Source: Chryseobacterium sp. OV279 (GTDB lineage: Bacteria; Bacteroidota; Bacteroidia; Flavobacteriales; Weeksellaceae). From it: a DNA stretch of 64,000 nt. Numbering within the stretch: position 1 is the stretch's first letter; the number at the start of each line of letters is the position of its first letter. The position numbers were made by a program, and so were the translations under genes. The notes beneath the pieces are model-generated. The model saw only the letters and a program-made list of their open reading frames with translations, had not been told where the DNA came from and did not search any database. This document shows positions 52,904 to 60,677 of this stretch, piece by piece. Location of the stretch: positions 124,001-188,000 of the forward strand of contig NZ_FQUD01000006.1 in the NCBI RefSeq assembly GCF_900128945.1, written 5' to 3'.

Positions 52904-53404
52904 TTATTTCTTGCTTTTTTTGGTTTTTACCATCTTATTTTTAATGAATTTGGATCTAGACTTTAAAAAATCAACCATATTTTGATTATAACTGTATTTT
53001 TTTGCTTCTTTCAATGGTTCCAACGCTTTTTTATATTCCCCTCTGATCTCAAACAGCAGCGATTTTTGGATCAGAATCCGCGATTTATCAATTCCTTTGA
53101 TTTTTAAAGCATAATTGATGAGTTTTTCGGCTTCATCCAGATCTTCATTATCCAAAAGGCATTTGATATAGTGTAAAGGCGTGTTGAGATTAGACACATT
53201 GCACTGCATGGCTTCTTCAAAATACATTTTTGCTCTTTCATAATCGGTGAGCATTTCACTATAAATTCTTCCCATCAGACACAGGCTGTCTGCATCTTCG
53301 GGGTCGTAGGACAAAGCATAATTCAGGGCTTCCAGGCAATCCGGAAGGCTGTATGGATAATTATCCAGAGCTTCAAAATAATATTTACTTTTAGTTAAGG
53401 TCAT
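52904..53404 (-). CDS. TPR-repeat protein overlapping prfH
   Basis: 166 residues with three or four tetratricopeptide-like units (ALNYALSYDPEDADSLCLMGRIYSEMLTDYERAKMYFEEAMQCN..., LDEAEKLINYALKIKGIDKSRI, EIRGEYKKALEPLKEAKKYS) and a Lys-rich tail (KNKMVKTKKSKK). No signal peptide, so cytoplasmic. Its ATG lies 14 nt inside prfH, implying translational coupling and a possible adaptor role in the repair cluster; that role is inference. Confidence 0.82.
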   Translation of the reverse strand: MTLTKSKYYFEALDNYPYSLPDCLEALNYALSYDPEDADSLCLMGRIYSEMLTDYERAKMYFEEAMQCNVSNLNTPLHYIKCLLDNEDLDEAEKLINYALKIKGIDKSRILIQKSLLFEIRGEYKKALEPLKEAKKYSYNQNMVDFLKSRSKFIKNKMVKTKKSKK

Positions 53405-54089
53405 GTCTTTCGTTTTTTAATTCTTTTTTCAGGATATTCCGTTGTTTTTTAAATGATTTATCCTGATGATTCTTTTTAAAATCTGTTCCTGAAAATGTAC
53501 GGACCGGGCTTCCTCTCTGTACCTGCAGATGATTGTTCCACGTGTCCTGCATTCTTTTTTCAAGCTGTTTGATGTAAAGTCTGGTTACTTTCTCTTTCAG
53601 CCGCATAATGGCCAGCTTTTTATTTTCCAGCTGCGACCGTGAATCCTGCGCAAATACGCTTTCTCCGGTGGGTATATGCACTGCACGGACCGCTGTATTT
53701 ACTTTGTTCACATTCTGACCACCACTTCCCTGACTTCTCGTAGTCTGAAACTGAATATCTTTTTCATTGAAATTGATTTTCTCCAGTCCTTCCAGCTCGA
53801 AAACACCGATAAACCAGTTGCTCCTTTTATGGAGTTTTCTGAACGTGCTTTTCCCGGTCCAGCATATGCTTCCCAGCCATGTTTTTAAAAATTCATCCAG
53901 TTCTTTTGCTTTTAAAAGCAGGGTTACGGATTTTAAAGTCAGGTTTTCATCACCATTCTCGCGGTGAATGACTTCGTAATCTATTGCATTGTTTTTCACT
54001 TCCTCTAGGAAGACCTTCAGTACTTTAGCAGTCACCCACTGGCATTCTAAAGGTCCTCTTCCTGAGGTTATTTGTATGAGTTTTTCCAT
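53391..54089 (-). CDS. prfH: Peptide chain release factor H (PrfH)
   Basis: 232 residues. The N-terminal half resembles a class I release factor lacking the codon-recognition loops (MEKLIQITSGRGPLECQWVTAKVLKVF is a PrfH hallmark); the catalytic GGQ is at 123-125 in TTRSQGSGGQNVNKVNTAVRAVH. A basic C-terminal tail follows (KKNHQDKSFKKQRNILKKE). PrfH frees peptide from ribosomes damaged in the decoding centre, working with a partner RtcB ligase. It lies 1 nt after the nucleotidyltransferase-fold gene and overlaps the TPR gene. Confidence 0.93.
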   Translation of the reverse strand: MEKLIQITSGRGPLECQWVTAKVLKVFLEEVKNNAIDYEVIHRENGDENLTLKSVTLLLKAKELDEFLKTWLGSICWTGKSTFRKLHKRSNWFIGVFELEGLEKINFNEKDIQFQTTRSQGSGGQNVNKVNTAVRAVHIPTGESVFAQDSRSQLENKKLAIMRLKEKVTRLYIKQLEKRMQDTWNNHLQVQRGSPVRTFSGTDFKKNHQDKSFKKQRNILKKELKNERHDLN

Positions 54090-54090
54090 T

Positions 54091-54642
54091 TTAATCTACT
54101 TTAGGAATTTCATTTAATTTTGGATGACCAACAGGGTCAATTCCTTTTTCCAGCAAATTTTTGGCAGCCATTACAGCCCAGCATTTATCACTGGAATGGA
54201 TGTTTCTGTAAAAAGTCAGCAAAATATCCGGCTTAACAACAGTAAAACCATCTATCTCAATCGTTTCGAGATCATTTTTTTCAAAGAAATCTATGGTGAT
54301 TCTATGAGATTTCCCGTTTTCGAGTTCTACCGTTTTCTCATATCTCCTGAAATTTTCTTCACTCTGCAGATGATCATACCGGGTCCATACTTTCTGAAAA
54401 CCTTCGTGTTGAATGACCATGACCGCTTCTGCGGCATTTTCTTTTTTTACAAAAACATCAATATCCTTATGGTCGTGGGCATGTTTGTATTCCGTATGTC
54501 CTTTTTCCGACATAAAATGCCACGCCCAGCCACCGGATATGATGACTTTATCCTTTAATTTATTTAAAATTTCAAGTCCGTGGTGGATTCTAAATTCCGG
54601 CCAGACTTCTCCGTATCTTTTTATGTTATGAGATGCTCCCAT
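54091..54642 (-). CDS. Nucleotidyltransferase-fold protein in the RtcB-PrfH cluster
   Basis: 183 residues, soluble. SGGWAWHF (Gly37-Gly38) followed by HKDIDVFV (Asp60, Asp62) is the GG...DxD metal/nucleotide site of LinA/ANT(2'')-type nucleotidyltransferases, and a third acidic residue may come from ITIDFFEKND. The gap between GG and DxD is 21 residues, as in the LinA-like branch. The C-terminus is helical. Packed 1 nt before prfH; the acceptor is unknown but RNA is plausible from context. Confidence 0.72.
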   Translation of the reverse strand: MGASHNIKRYGEVWPEFRIHHGLEILNKLKDKVIISGGWAWHFMSEKGHTEYKHAHDHKDIDVFVKKENAAEAVMVIQHEGFQKVWTRYDHLQSEENFRRYEKTVELENGKSHRITIDFFEKNDLETIEIDGFTVVKPDILLTFYRNIHSSDKCWAVMAAKNLLEKGIDPVGHPKLNEIPKVD

Positions 54643-54701
54643 TTTTCTGTTTTTTGTTGATTAATACTGATAAGAATCTATATTAACCCGGTTGTTTATA
54701 A

Positions 54702-54733
54702 AACCTTATAGGTTCTTTGAAACCTATAAGGTT
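54702..54733. repeat. Perfect intergenic palindrome (13-bp arms)
   Basis: AACCTTATAGGTT and AACCTATAAGGTT are exact reverse complements around CTTTGA, in the spacer between rtcB and the nucleotidyltransferase-fold gene. Similar in style to the palindrome at 13543-13577. It may form an mRNA hairpin inside the repair operon. Confidence 0.75.
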
Positions 54734-54799
54734 GAAAGCTGTAGGTTTATAATGGAAAGCAGAGTTCTTCTCACTGACGACTATAAACCAGCAACTTCA

Positions 54800-56191
54800 T
54801 TATTTATCCATTCTCACAATTCTAGGTTGAAATGTTCCGAGAATGTCCACCAATTCACTTTGTGCATTCATCACTTCGTGAATATCTTTATAAGCCATCG
54901 GTGCTTCTTCTGTGTTACCACCCATCAAAGTCACTTTCTTCAGCTTCAGTTCTTTTTTGATATCGTTCTGAGTGAAAAGGCTTCTGCATTCTCCTCTCGA
55001 GTGAGCTCTTCCTGCTCCATGTGATGCTGAGTTCAAAGAATCAGGGTTTCCTTTTCCACGGACGATAAAACCTTTTGCCGTCATGGATCCGGGAATCATT
55101 CCCAATTCATTTTCATTGGCCGGTGTAGCGCCTTTTCTGTGGACAATCACTTCTTTTCCGTTATGGATTTCCTTCCATGCGAAATTGTGGTGATTCTCGA
55201 TTCTCGCTCTTACCCTTCCACCGACAGCTTTTACAAGCCTTCTGTGAATGTCATCGTGACAGGCAGAAGCATAATCACCGGCAAGATTCATCGCCGTCCA
55301 GTATTCCAGGCCGAGGTGGGTGTTCATATCCAGCCAGGCAAACTGCTGCGCTTCTTTTGGCAACGGACACTGATCTGCAGCTACTCTTGAGTAATATTGC
55401 GCAATCTCAGCCCCCAAACCTCTGGAACCACTGTGAGAAAGTATTCCCAGGTATTTTCCTTTTGGTAGTCCGATCTGATCATCTTCTTCCGTGATCTCTA
55501 CTTCTCCGAATTCCACGAAATGATTTCCGCCTCCTGATGAGCCCATCTGCTTAATGGCTTTTCCTTTTAATCTCCTTAAAATCGGGATCATATCGAACGT
55601 ATCTCTCTCAAAGATTTCATGATCTATGTGAGATTTGTGTGTTTCATACATCCCGAATTTGGTATGTTCCGCAAGCGCTTTTTCATATTTATCTCTTGCT
55701 CCGTCCAGATATGAAACCGGTATATCCAAAATACTGAGGCTCATCCTGCAGCCGATATCCATTCCTACTCCGTAAGGGATTACTGCTTTTTCTACCGCCA
55801 GAACTCCTCCTATCGGAAGTCCATAACCGCTGTGTGCGTCAGGCATTAGAGCGCCCTGCGTTGAAATCGGCAGTTTTAAAGCCGTATACAGCTGGTTTTT
55901 GGCTTCTTCAGAAATATTGCTTCCAAAGATCTGGAAGGAAGCCCGCTGGCTATTGAGCATTCTTTTTTCTGTTTTTCTGGATGAAAGCAGAGATTCTGCA
56001 ATCTGTCCGAAAGTCAGGTCTTTTTCAAAGTTCTCCGGATTCAGGAGGATGTCTTTCAAAATAGATTTTACATGGTGAATGTTCTTCGTTGCAAAATTTC
56101 TTTTCATGACCTCCAAAGCCACGTTGACGCTTTGATTATTTGGATATCCCAGTTTTAATATATCTTTTCCTTTTAGTTTTAAATTTCCCAT
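54800..56191 (-). CDS. rtcB: RtcB-family RNA ligase
   Basis: 463 residues, about 55 longer than E. coli RtcB, mainly at the N-terminus. Metal and GMP-site residues are present: Asp145/Cys148 in GMDIGCRMS, GGNHF (His224), SHSGSRGLG (His253), the ENHHN block, KGATPA, and SHGAGRAHSR with the guanylylated His391. RtcB joins 2',3'-cyclic phosphate (or 3'-phosphate) to 5'-OH RNA ends using GTP and Mn. Linkage to prfH suggests a ribosome-repair paralogue rather than housekeeping tRNA ligase. Confidence 0.95.
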   Translation of the reverse strand: MGNLKLKGKDILKLGYPNNQSVNVALEVMKRNFATKNIHHVKSILKDILLNPENFEKDLTFGQIAESLLSSRKTEKRMLNSQRASFQIFGSNISEEAKNQLYTALKLPISTQGALMPDAHSGYGLPIGGVLAVEKAVIPYGVGMDIGCRMSLSILDIPVSYLDGARDKYEKALAEHTKFGMYETHKSHIDHEIFERDTFDMIPILRRLKGKAIKQMGSSGGGNHFVEFGEVEITEEDDQIGLPKGKYLGILSHSGSRGLGAEIAQYYSRVAADQCPLPKEAQQFAWLDMNTHLGLEYWTAMNLAGDYASACHDDIHRRLVKAVGGRVRARIENHHNFAWKEIHNGKEVIVHRKGATPANENELGMIPGSMTAKGFIVRGKGNPDSLNSASHGAGRAHSRGECRSLFTQNDIKKELKLKKVTLMGGNTEEAPMAYKDIHEVMNAQSELVDILGTFQPRIVRMDK

Positions 56192-56217
56192 TGTTTTTGT
56201 TTTAAATCATATTGGAC

Positions 56218-56952
56218 CTATAAGTCCTCAAAATAGGCTGCAAGCTCTGTTGCAGACATGATGCAGTCGGCATATTTCCTGCTTTTGATAAGATCAGTTT
56301 CATATTCCCATTTCCAGACATTTGATTTACCATAGATCTTTTTCCGGATGATTCCCGCTATCTTATGCTGTTCCACATAGGCTTTTATTTCAGCATATTC
56401 TCTCTCGAGATCCAGATCTACAGGTTTGTAGTGCGTGATCATATTGGGCTTTATCCGTAGTGTAAATCTCCAGGGTTCAGTGAATTCGTAATACGTTTCA
56501 TTTCTTTTTCTGAATGGATTGTATTCTTCTTTTTTAAGAAAATACGGCCTTTCTCTGGGGCTGAGCCCAAACTTTGGATCTGTCCATGCATAGGAAGAAA
56601 CAGTATTGAGTCTCTGAGGTTTTTCCACATATATTCTTCGTCCGAACTTTCTTCTCTTTTTCAGAAAAAGCCGGCTTTCGGAGTACATGTACGTGGCGAT
56701 CTTCTTCAGAATTCCTTCATAGAAATCTGCATCTTCTGATCTTTTCACGTCATCATTCAGCACGAAGAATCTTATAAAACCTCTCTGATAGGGTTTTTCC
56801 AATGGAATCCACGGAATATTCCTTCTGAGGTACCAAAGCTCTTTACTACGTTTATACTTTTTTCTTATCTGTTTTTCTACATCTTTTTTACCTGTTCTTT
56901 TTCTGCTTCTTGCGCTTCTCAGGCGGTGAAACAGAAGGTTATTATTTTCCAT
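56218..56952 (-). CDS. Very basic protein upstream of rtcB, unknown function
   Basis: 244 residues from the ATG of MENNNLLFHRLRSARSRKR; the longer frame adds a hydrophobic stretch unlikely to be translated. Residues 8-45 are extremely Lys/Arg-rich and resemble an RNA-binding arm; Arg/Lys/Tyr-rich beta-type sequence follows (RFTLRIKPNMITHYKPVDL), and an acidic C-terminus. No known domain recognised. Same strand as rtcB, 26 nt upstream, so it is probably the first gene of the repair transcript. Confidence 0.7.
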   Translation of the reverse strand: MENNNLLFHRLRSARSRKRTGKKDVEKQIRKKYKRSKELWYLRRNIPWIPLEKPYQRGFIRFFVLNDDVKRSEDADFYEGILKKIATYMYSESRLFLKKRRKFGRRIYVEKPQRLNTVSSYAWTDPKFGLSPRERPYFLKKEEYNPFRKRNETYYEFTEPWRFTLRIKPNMITHYKPVDLDLEREYAEIKAYVEQHKIAGIIRKKIYGKSNVWKWEYETDLIKSRKYADCIMSATELAAYFEDL

Positions 56953-57153
56953 TAATGATAAGACACAAGATGTCAGGTACAGCATCCAAAAACATGGACT
57001 GTTTACATCTTTTCTTATTCAACTATATTTTAAGTTGATTGATTTTACGATAATGAACAGCGTGAAACATCGATCGTACATGATCTTTTCATTTTGTTCT
57101 TAAATGACACTAAAAAATTTCGGGGAAACTGGAGTTTAGATATTGCGCAATAA

Positions 57154-57183
57154 AAAACCCGAAATCTTACGACTTCGGGTTTT
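57154..57183 (-). terminator. Terminator of the small transcription unit
   Basis: A 10-bp perfect stem (AAAACCCGAA / TTCGGGTTTT) with a 10-nt loop and TTTTTTAT on the minus strand. Confidence 0.85.
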
Positions 57184-57205
57184 GATATTTCGTTGTACTA
57201 TTATT

Positions 57206-57283
57206 CTAAGAGTATACCAAACCACGAAGCCTTACCACCATAAGCGGTACTCCAGCTGAAGAATTTTGATTCGTTTTGAACAT
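57206..57283 (-). CDS. 25-residue peptide ORF in a short independent transcript
   Basis: The frame reads MFKTNQNSSAGVPLMVVRLR then GLVYS and stops at TAG. It is the only ATG-initiated frame in a unit bounded by a consensus promoter (57354-57326) and a strong terminator, about 170 nt in all. The start region sequence ACGAAGC (just before the ATG) is complementary to GCTTCGT inside the ORF (codons 18-20), so initiation may be occluded by structure. It could be a small protein, a leader-type regulator or an sRNA with an incidental frame. I know no homologue. Confidence 0.45.
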   Translation of the reverse strand: MFKTNQNSSAGVPLMVVRLRGLVYS

Positions 57284-57325
57284 TGCTTCGTTGTTTTTTT
57301 ATTGGTTAAACTTTATTTTCAGGTG

Positions 57326-57354
57326 CAAATATAATATTTTTTCTGAATATCAAA
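57326..57354 (-). promoter_or_regulatory. Consensus promoter of the small transcription unit
   Basis: TTTG (57354-57351), a 17-bp spacer and TATATTTG (57333-57326) followed by CACC form one of the two best promoter matches in the window. It begins 10 nt after the M28 peptidase stop. Confidence 0.7.
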
Positions 57355-57363
57355 TTATTTTTT

Positions 57364-58344
57364 TTACTTCATGTGGATCAGGCTCAGAAAAATACCGTCT
57401 ATTACTTTGGTCATTCTAGGAAGATCCAGTGTTTCCACAGTATCTGTTGTCTCATGATAATTTTTATTTCTGAAAAACGATGTATCGGTGATCATCAGGG
57501 CAGAATAACCAAATTTCCAATAGTTAAGATGGTCTGAAAAATCTGTTCCTTTTACAAATTTCGGAGCGGTAAAAGTTTCTGTTTTGATCTGGTTGGCTTC
57601 TTTAAACTGAGTCCTGAAATTATTTACAAAATCCCCGGCTCCGAACTTTTTGACCAATGTTATAAAATCTCCCTTATTCCCATAAACCCATGATAAAATC
57701 CCTAACGGATAGCTTTGTGAGTCCTTTTCGTCCTTGAAATACCCTATCATTTCCACACTAGCCATTCCGTATACGTCGATGTTGTGATCTTTTAAATACC
57801 GGGCATGGATGTGGCTTCCCATATTTTCAGTCCTGAAATAGGGAGGTTCTTCTAATGTATAGGCTACAAGATCTATTCTGTAATTCAGTTTTTGGCCCTT
57901 AAGCATTCTGGCGAGTTCCAGAAGGGCAGTCACTCCGGTAGCATTGTCGTCTGCTCCCTGCTGATCTCCACAAACATCATAATGGGCACCGATAATGATT
58001 CTTTTTTGATGTTCCGTACCGAAAGACGTGATGATATTTTTATAAATTTTGCCATCAACATTATATTCCTGAAAGGTCGTACTGTCCCCGTATTTGCTAA
58101 AATCCTGTTTAATATAATCCGCAATGGCATTCAGCTGATCCAAATTTTTGTGATTCCTGAATTCAGGGGTTTGTGTAAGGGCTGTGAGGTGGCTTTTAAC
58201 CAAATTAATATCTGCCGGCACCGGAGATTTCTGAACCGGTCTGTTTCCGGAGTCTGCTGCAAAACAAAATACAGCTATAAAAATTAAGCCTGCAACAATA
58301 ATGATCTTACTGGCTGCAGGCTTTGTTATATTTTTAAAATTCAT
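57364..58344 (-). CDS. M28-family metallopeptidase (aminopeptidase-like)
   Basis: 326 residues. The N-terminal hydrophobic segment (about 12-30, KIIIVAGLIFIAVFCFAAD) is a signal peptide or anchor. Zinc ligands are in IIGAHYDVCGDQQGADDNATGV (His, Asp), with the catalytic Glu in TLEEPPYF, and further ligands around EMIGYF and the C-terminal NYHETTDT. Periplasmic or secreted, releasing N-terminal residues from peptides. Single gene. Confidence 0.92.
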   Translation of the reverse strand: MNFKNITKPAASKIIIVAGLIFIAVFCFAADSGNRPVQKSPVPADINLVKSHLTALTQTPEFRNHKNLDQLNAIADYIKQDFSKYGDSTTFQEYNVDGKIYKNIITSFGTEHQKRIIIGAHYDVCGDQQGADDNATGVTALLELARMLKGQKLNYRIDLVAYTLEEPPYFRTENMGSHIHARYLKDHNIDVYGMASVEMIGYFKDEKDSQSYPLGILSWVYGNKGDFITLVKKFGAGDFVNNFRTQFKEANQIKTETFTAPKFVKGTDFSDHLNYWKFGYSALMITDTSFFRNKNYHETTDTVETLDLPRMTKVIDGIFLSLIHMK

Positions 58345-58418
58345 CTCACGGTACTTTATGATTGGAGAACTGAAATTAGTACTTTTCAGCCAATCTGCAC
58401 AGCAAGGGAAGTTTTATT

Positions 58419-60539
58419 TTAGTTTTCTAAAAATTTCTGTAGGATTTCCACCGCACATTTCGGGAGATTGGTTCCCGGACCGAAAATAAAATCAGCACCA
58501 TTGGCATACAGGAATTCATAATCCTGCTGCGGAATAACGCCTCCTACCACGATCGTTACGTCATCAGCTCCCAGCTTCTTAAGTTCTTCCACGACCTGTG
58601 GAACAAGGGTTTTATGACCTGCTGCGAGAGAAGAAACGCCAAGGATGTGGATATCGTTTTCTACGGCCTGTTTGGCTACTTCTTCAGGGGTCTGGAACAA
58701 TGGCGCCACATCGACGTCAAATCCCATATCTGCAAAAGCGGTAGCTACTACTTTGGCACCTCTGTCGTGTCCGTCCTGACCCATCTTGGCCACCATAATT
58801 CTTGGACGACGGCCTTCTGCCTCTTCAAATTTTTGAGTCAGATGAAGGGCTTTTTCAAAATATTCGTTTTTCCCGGCATTCATAGCGTATACTCCAGAGA
58901 TTGTTCTGATATTGGCTTTATATCTTCCAAAAGTTTCCTCCATGGCATCACTCATTTCGCCAAGGGTTACTCTTCTTTTTGCGGCTTCGATGCATAAAGC
59001 TAGAAGGTTTCCATTTCCTGTTTTGGCACTTTCACGGATTTCGTTCAGGATTTCCGTCACGGCTTCAGGATTTCTTTCTGCTTTTATTTTTTCAAGTCTT
59101 TCGATCTGCTTTCTGCGGACTTCTGTATTGTCAATATCCAGGATCTCAATTCCGTCCTGTTTTAACGTAGTTCTGAATGAATTTACTCCGATGATGAATT
59201 CTTCACCGCTGTCTATTTTAGCCTGTTTTTTGGCTGCAGCTTCTTCAATTCTCATTTTTGGAATTCCGGCCTCAATGGCTTTGGTCATGCCTCCTTCCTG
59301 CTCTACCTCATCAATGTATTTCATCGCTTCCTCGATCATCTGCTGGGTAAGGCTTTCCACAAGGTTACTTCCGCCCATTGGATCTACCACATCACAGATT
59401 CCGCTTTCCTGCTGAAGGATAATCTGGGTATTTCTTGCAATCTTCGCTGAATAATCGGTAGGAAGTGCAATGGCTTCATCCAAGGCATTAGTATGCAATG
59501 ACTGGGTTCCGCCTAAAGCAGAAGAAAGGGCCTCAATAGCCGTTCTGGTAATATTATTAAATGGTTCCTGCTCGGTAAGCGACCATCCTGAGGTTTGAGA
59601 GTGGGTTCTTAATGCTAATGATTTTGCATTCTGTGGGTTGAACTGCTTTAAAAGGGTTGCCCAAATGTACCTTGCCGCACGCATTTTTGCAATTTCCATG
59701 AAGTGATTCATCCCAATTGCCCAGAAAAATGAAAGTCTCGGAGCAAAATCATCGACATTCATTCCGGCTTTGATTCCTGTTCTTACATATTCAAGACCGT
59801 CTGCCAGCGTGTAGGCCATTTCCAGTACCGGAGTGGCACCTGCTTCCTGCATGTGGTATCCTGAGATAGAAATAGAGTTGAATTTTGGAATATTCTGCGC
59901 AGTGTATTCAAAGATATCTGCAATGATCTTCATGGAAGGAGCCGGCGGATAGATATAGGTGTTTCTTACCATGAACTCTTTCAAAATATCATTCTGAATC
60001 GTTCCGGAAAGGAGTTCCTGCTTTACCCCCTGCTCTTCGGCAGCTACAATGTAGAAAGACAAAATAGGAAGTACAGCTCCGTTCATAGTCATGGAAACCG
60101 AGATCTGATCTAACGGAATCTCATTGAACAGGATCTTCATATCTTCTACAGAATCGATCGCTACCCCGGCTTTACCTACATCCCCTACGACTCTTGAGTG
60201 ATCGGAATCATATCCTCTGTGTGTGGCGAGGTCAAAAGCAACAGACAGACCTTTCTGCCCTGCGGCAAGATTTCTTCTGTAAAATGCATTGGATTCTTCT
60301 GCGGTGGAGAAACCTGCGTACTGTCTCACCGTCCATGGCTTCTGTACATACATGGTGGAATACGGGCCTCTGAGATAAGGAGCAGTTCCTGGAGAAGTCT
60401 GCGTTAAAGATTCATTTTTTACATCTTTTGGGGTGTAAGATGATTTTAACTCTAAACCGTCTTTTTCAAAATTATAGATCTCTCTTTCCAGAGGGTCTAC
60501 GCTAAAATCTGGTTTTTTCACAGAAATTGTCTTTCGCAT
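58419..60539 (-). CDS. scpA: Methylmalonyl-CoA mutase (large/catalytic subunit)
   Basis: 706 residues, close to the ~714 of homodimeric E. coli Sbm/ScpA. The TIM barrel (YSTMYVQKPWTVRQYAGFSTAEESNAFYR... GLSVAFDLATHRGYDSDH) is followed by the C-terminal B12-binding domain with the base-off motif MGQDGHDRGAK and the GGVIPQQDYEFL loop. It converts methylmalonyl-CoA and succinyl-CoA in propionate metabolism. No small-subunit gene is adjacent, so it may act as a homodimer or pair with a subunit encoded elsewhere. The meaB chaperone gene is in the window. Confidence 0.96.
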   Translation of the reverse strand: MRKTISVKKPDFSVDPLEREIYNFEKDGLELKSSYTPKDVKNESLTQTSPGTAPYLRGPYSTMYVQKPWTVRQYAGFSTAEESNAFYRRNLAAGQKGLSVAFDLATHRGYDSDHSRVVGDVGKAGVAIDSVEDMKILFNEIPLDQISVSMTMNGAVLPILSFYIVAAEEQGVKQELLSGTIQNDILKEFMVRNTYIYPPAPSMKIIADIFEYTAQNIPKFNSISISGYHMQEAGATPVLEMAYTLADGLEYVRTGIKAGMNVDDFAPRLSFFWAIGMNHFMEIAKMRAARYIWATLLKQFNPQNAKSLALRTHSQTSGWSLTEQEPFNNITRTAIEALSSALGGTQSLHTNALDEAIALPTDYSAKIARNTQIILQQESGICDVVDPMGGSNLVESLTQQMIEEAMKYIDEVEQEGGMTKAIEAGIPKMRIEEAAAKKQAKIDSGEEFIIGVNSFRTTLKQDGIEILDIDNTEVRRKQIERLEKIKAERNPEAVTEILNEIRESAKTGNGNLLALCIEAAKRRVTLGEMSDAMEETFGRYKANIRTISGVYAMNAGKNEYFEKALHLTQKFEEAEGRRPRIMVAKMGQDGHDRGAKVVATAFADMGFDVDVAPLFQTPEEVAKQAVENDIHILGVSSLAAGHKTLVPQVVEELKKLGADDVTIVVGGVIPQQDYEFLYANGADFIFGPGTNLPKCAVEILQKFLEN

Positions 60540-60631
60540 TCCAATAATTTTTGTCAGCGTAAAGTTAATTTTTTTGAACGAAACACGAAACTTATGTTAA
60601 CATTCAGTTTTCCTGAATTTTAGGTCAAAAA

Positions 60632-60657
60632 AAAGACCGGACAAATGCCCGGCCTTT
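60632..60657 (-). terminator. Terminator of the reprolysin-like gene
   Basis: On the minus strand AAAGGCCGG / CCGGTCTTT (one G-U) with an 8-nt loop and TTTTT following. Confidence 0.8.
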
Positions 60658-60677
60658 ATTATAGATATACTTACTTA

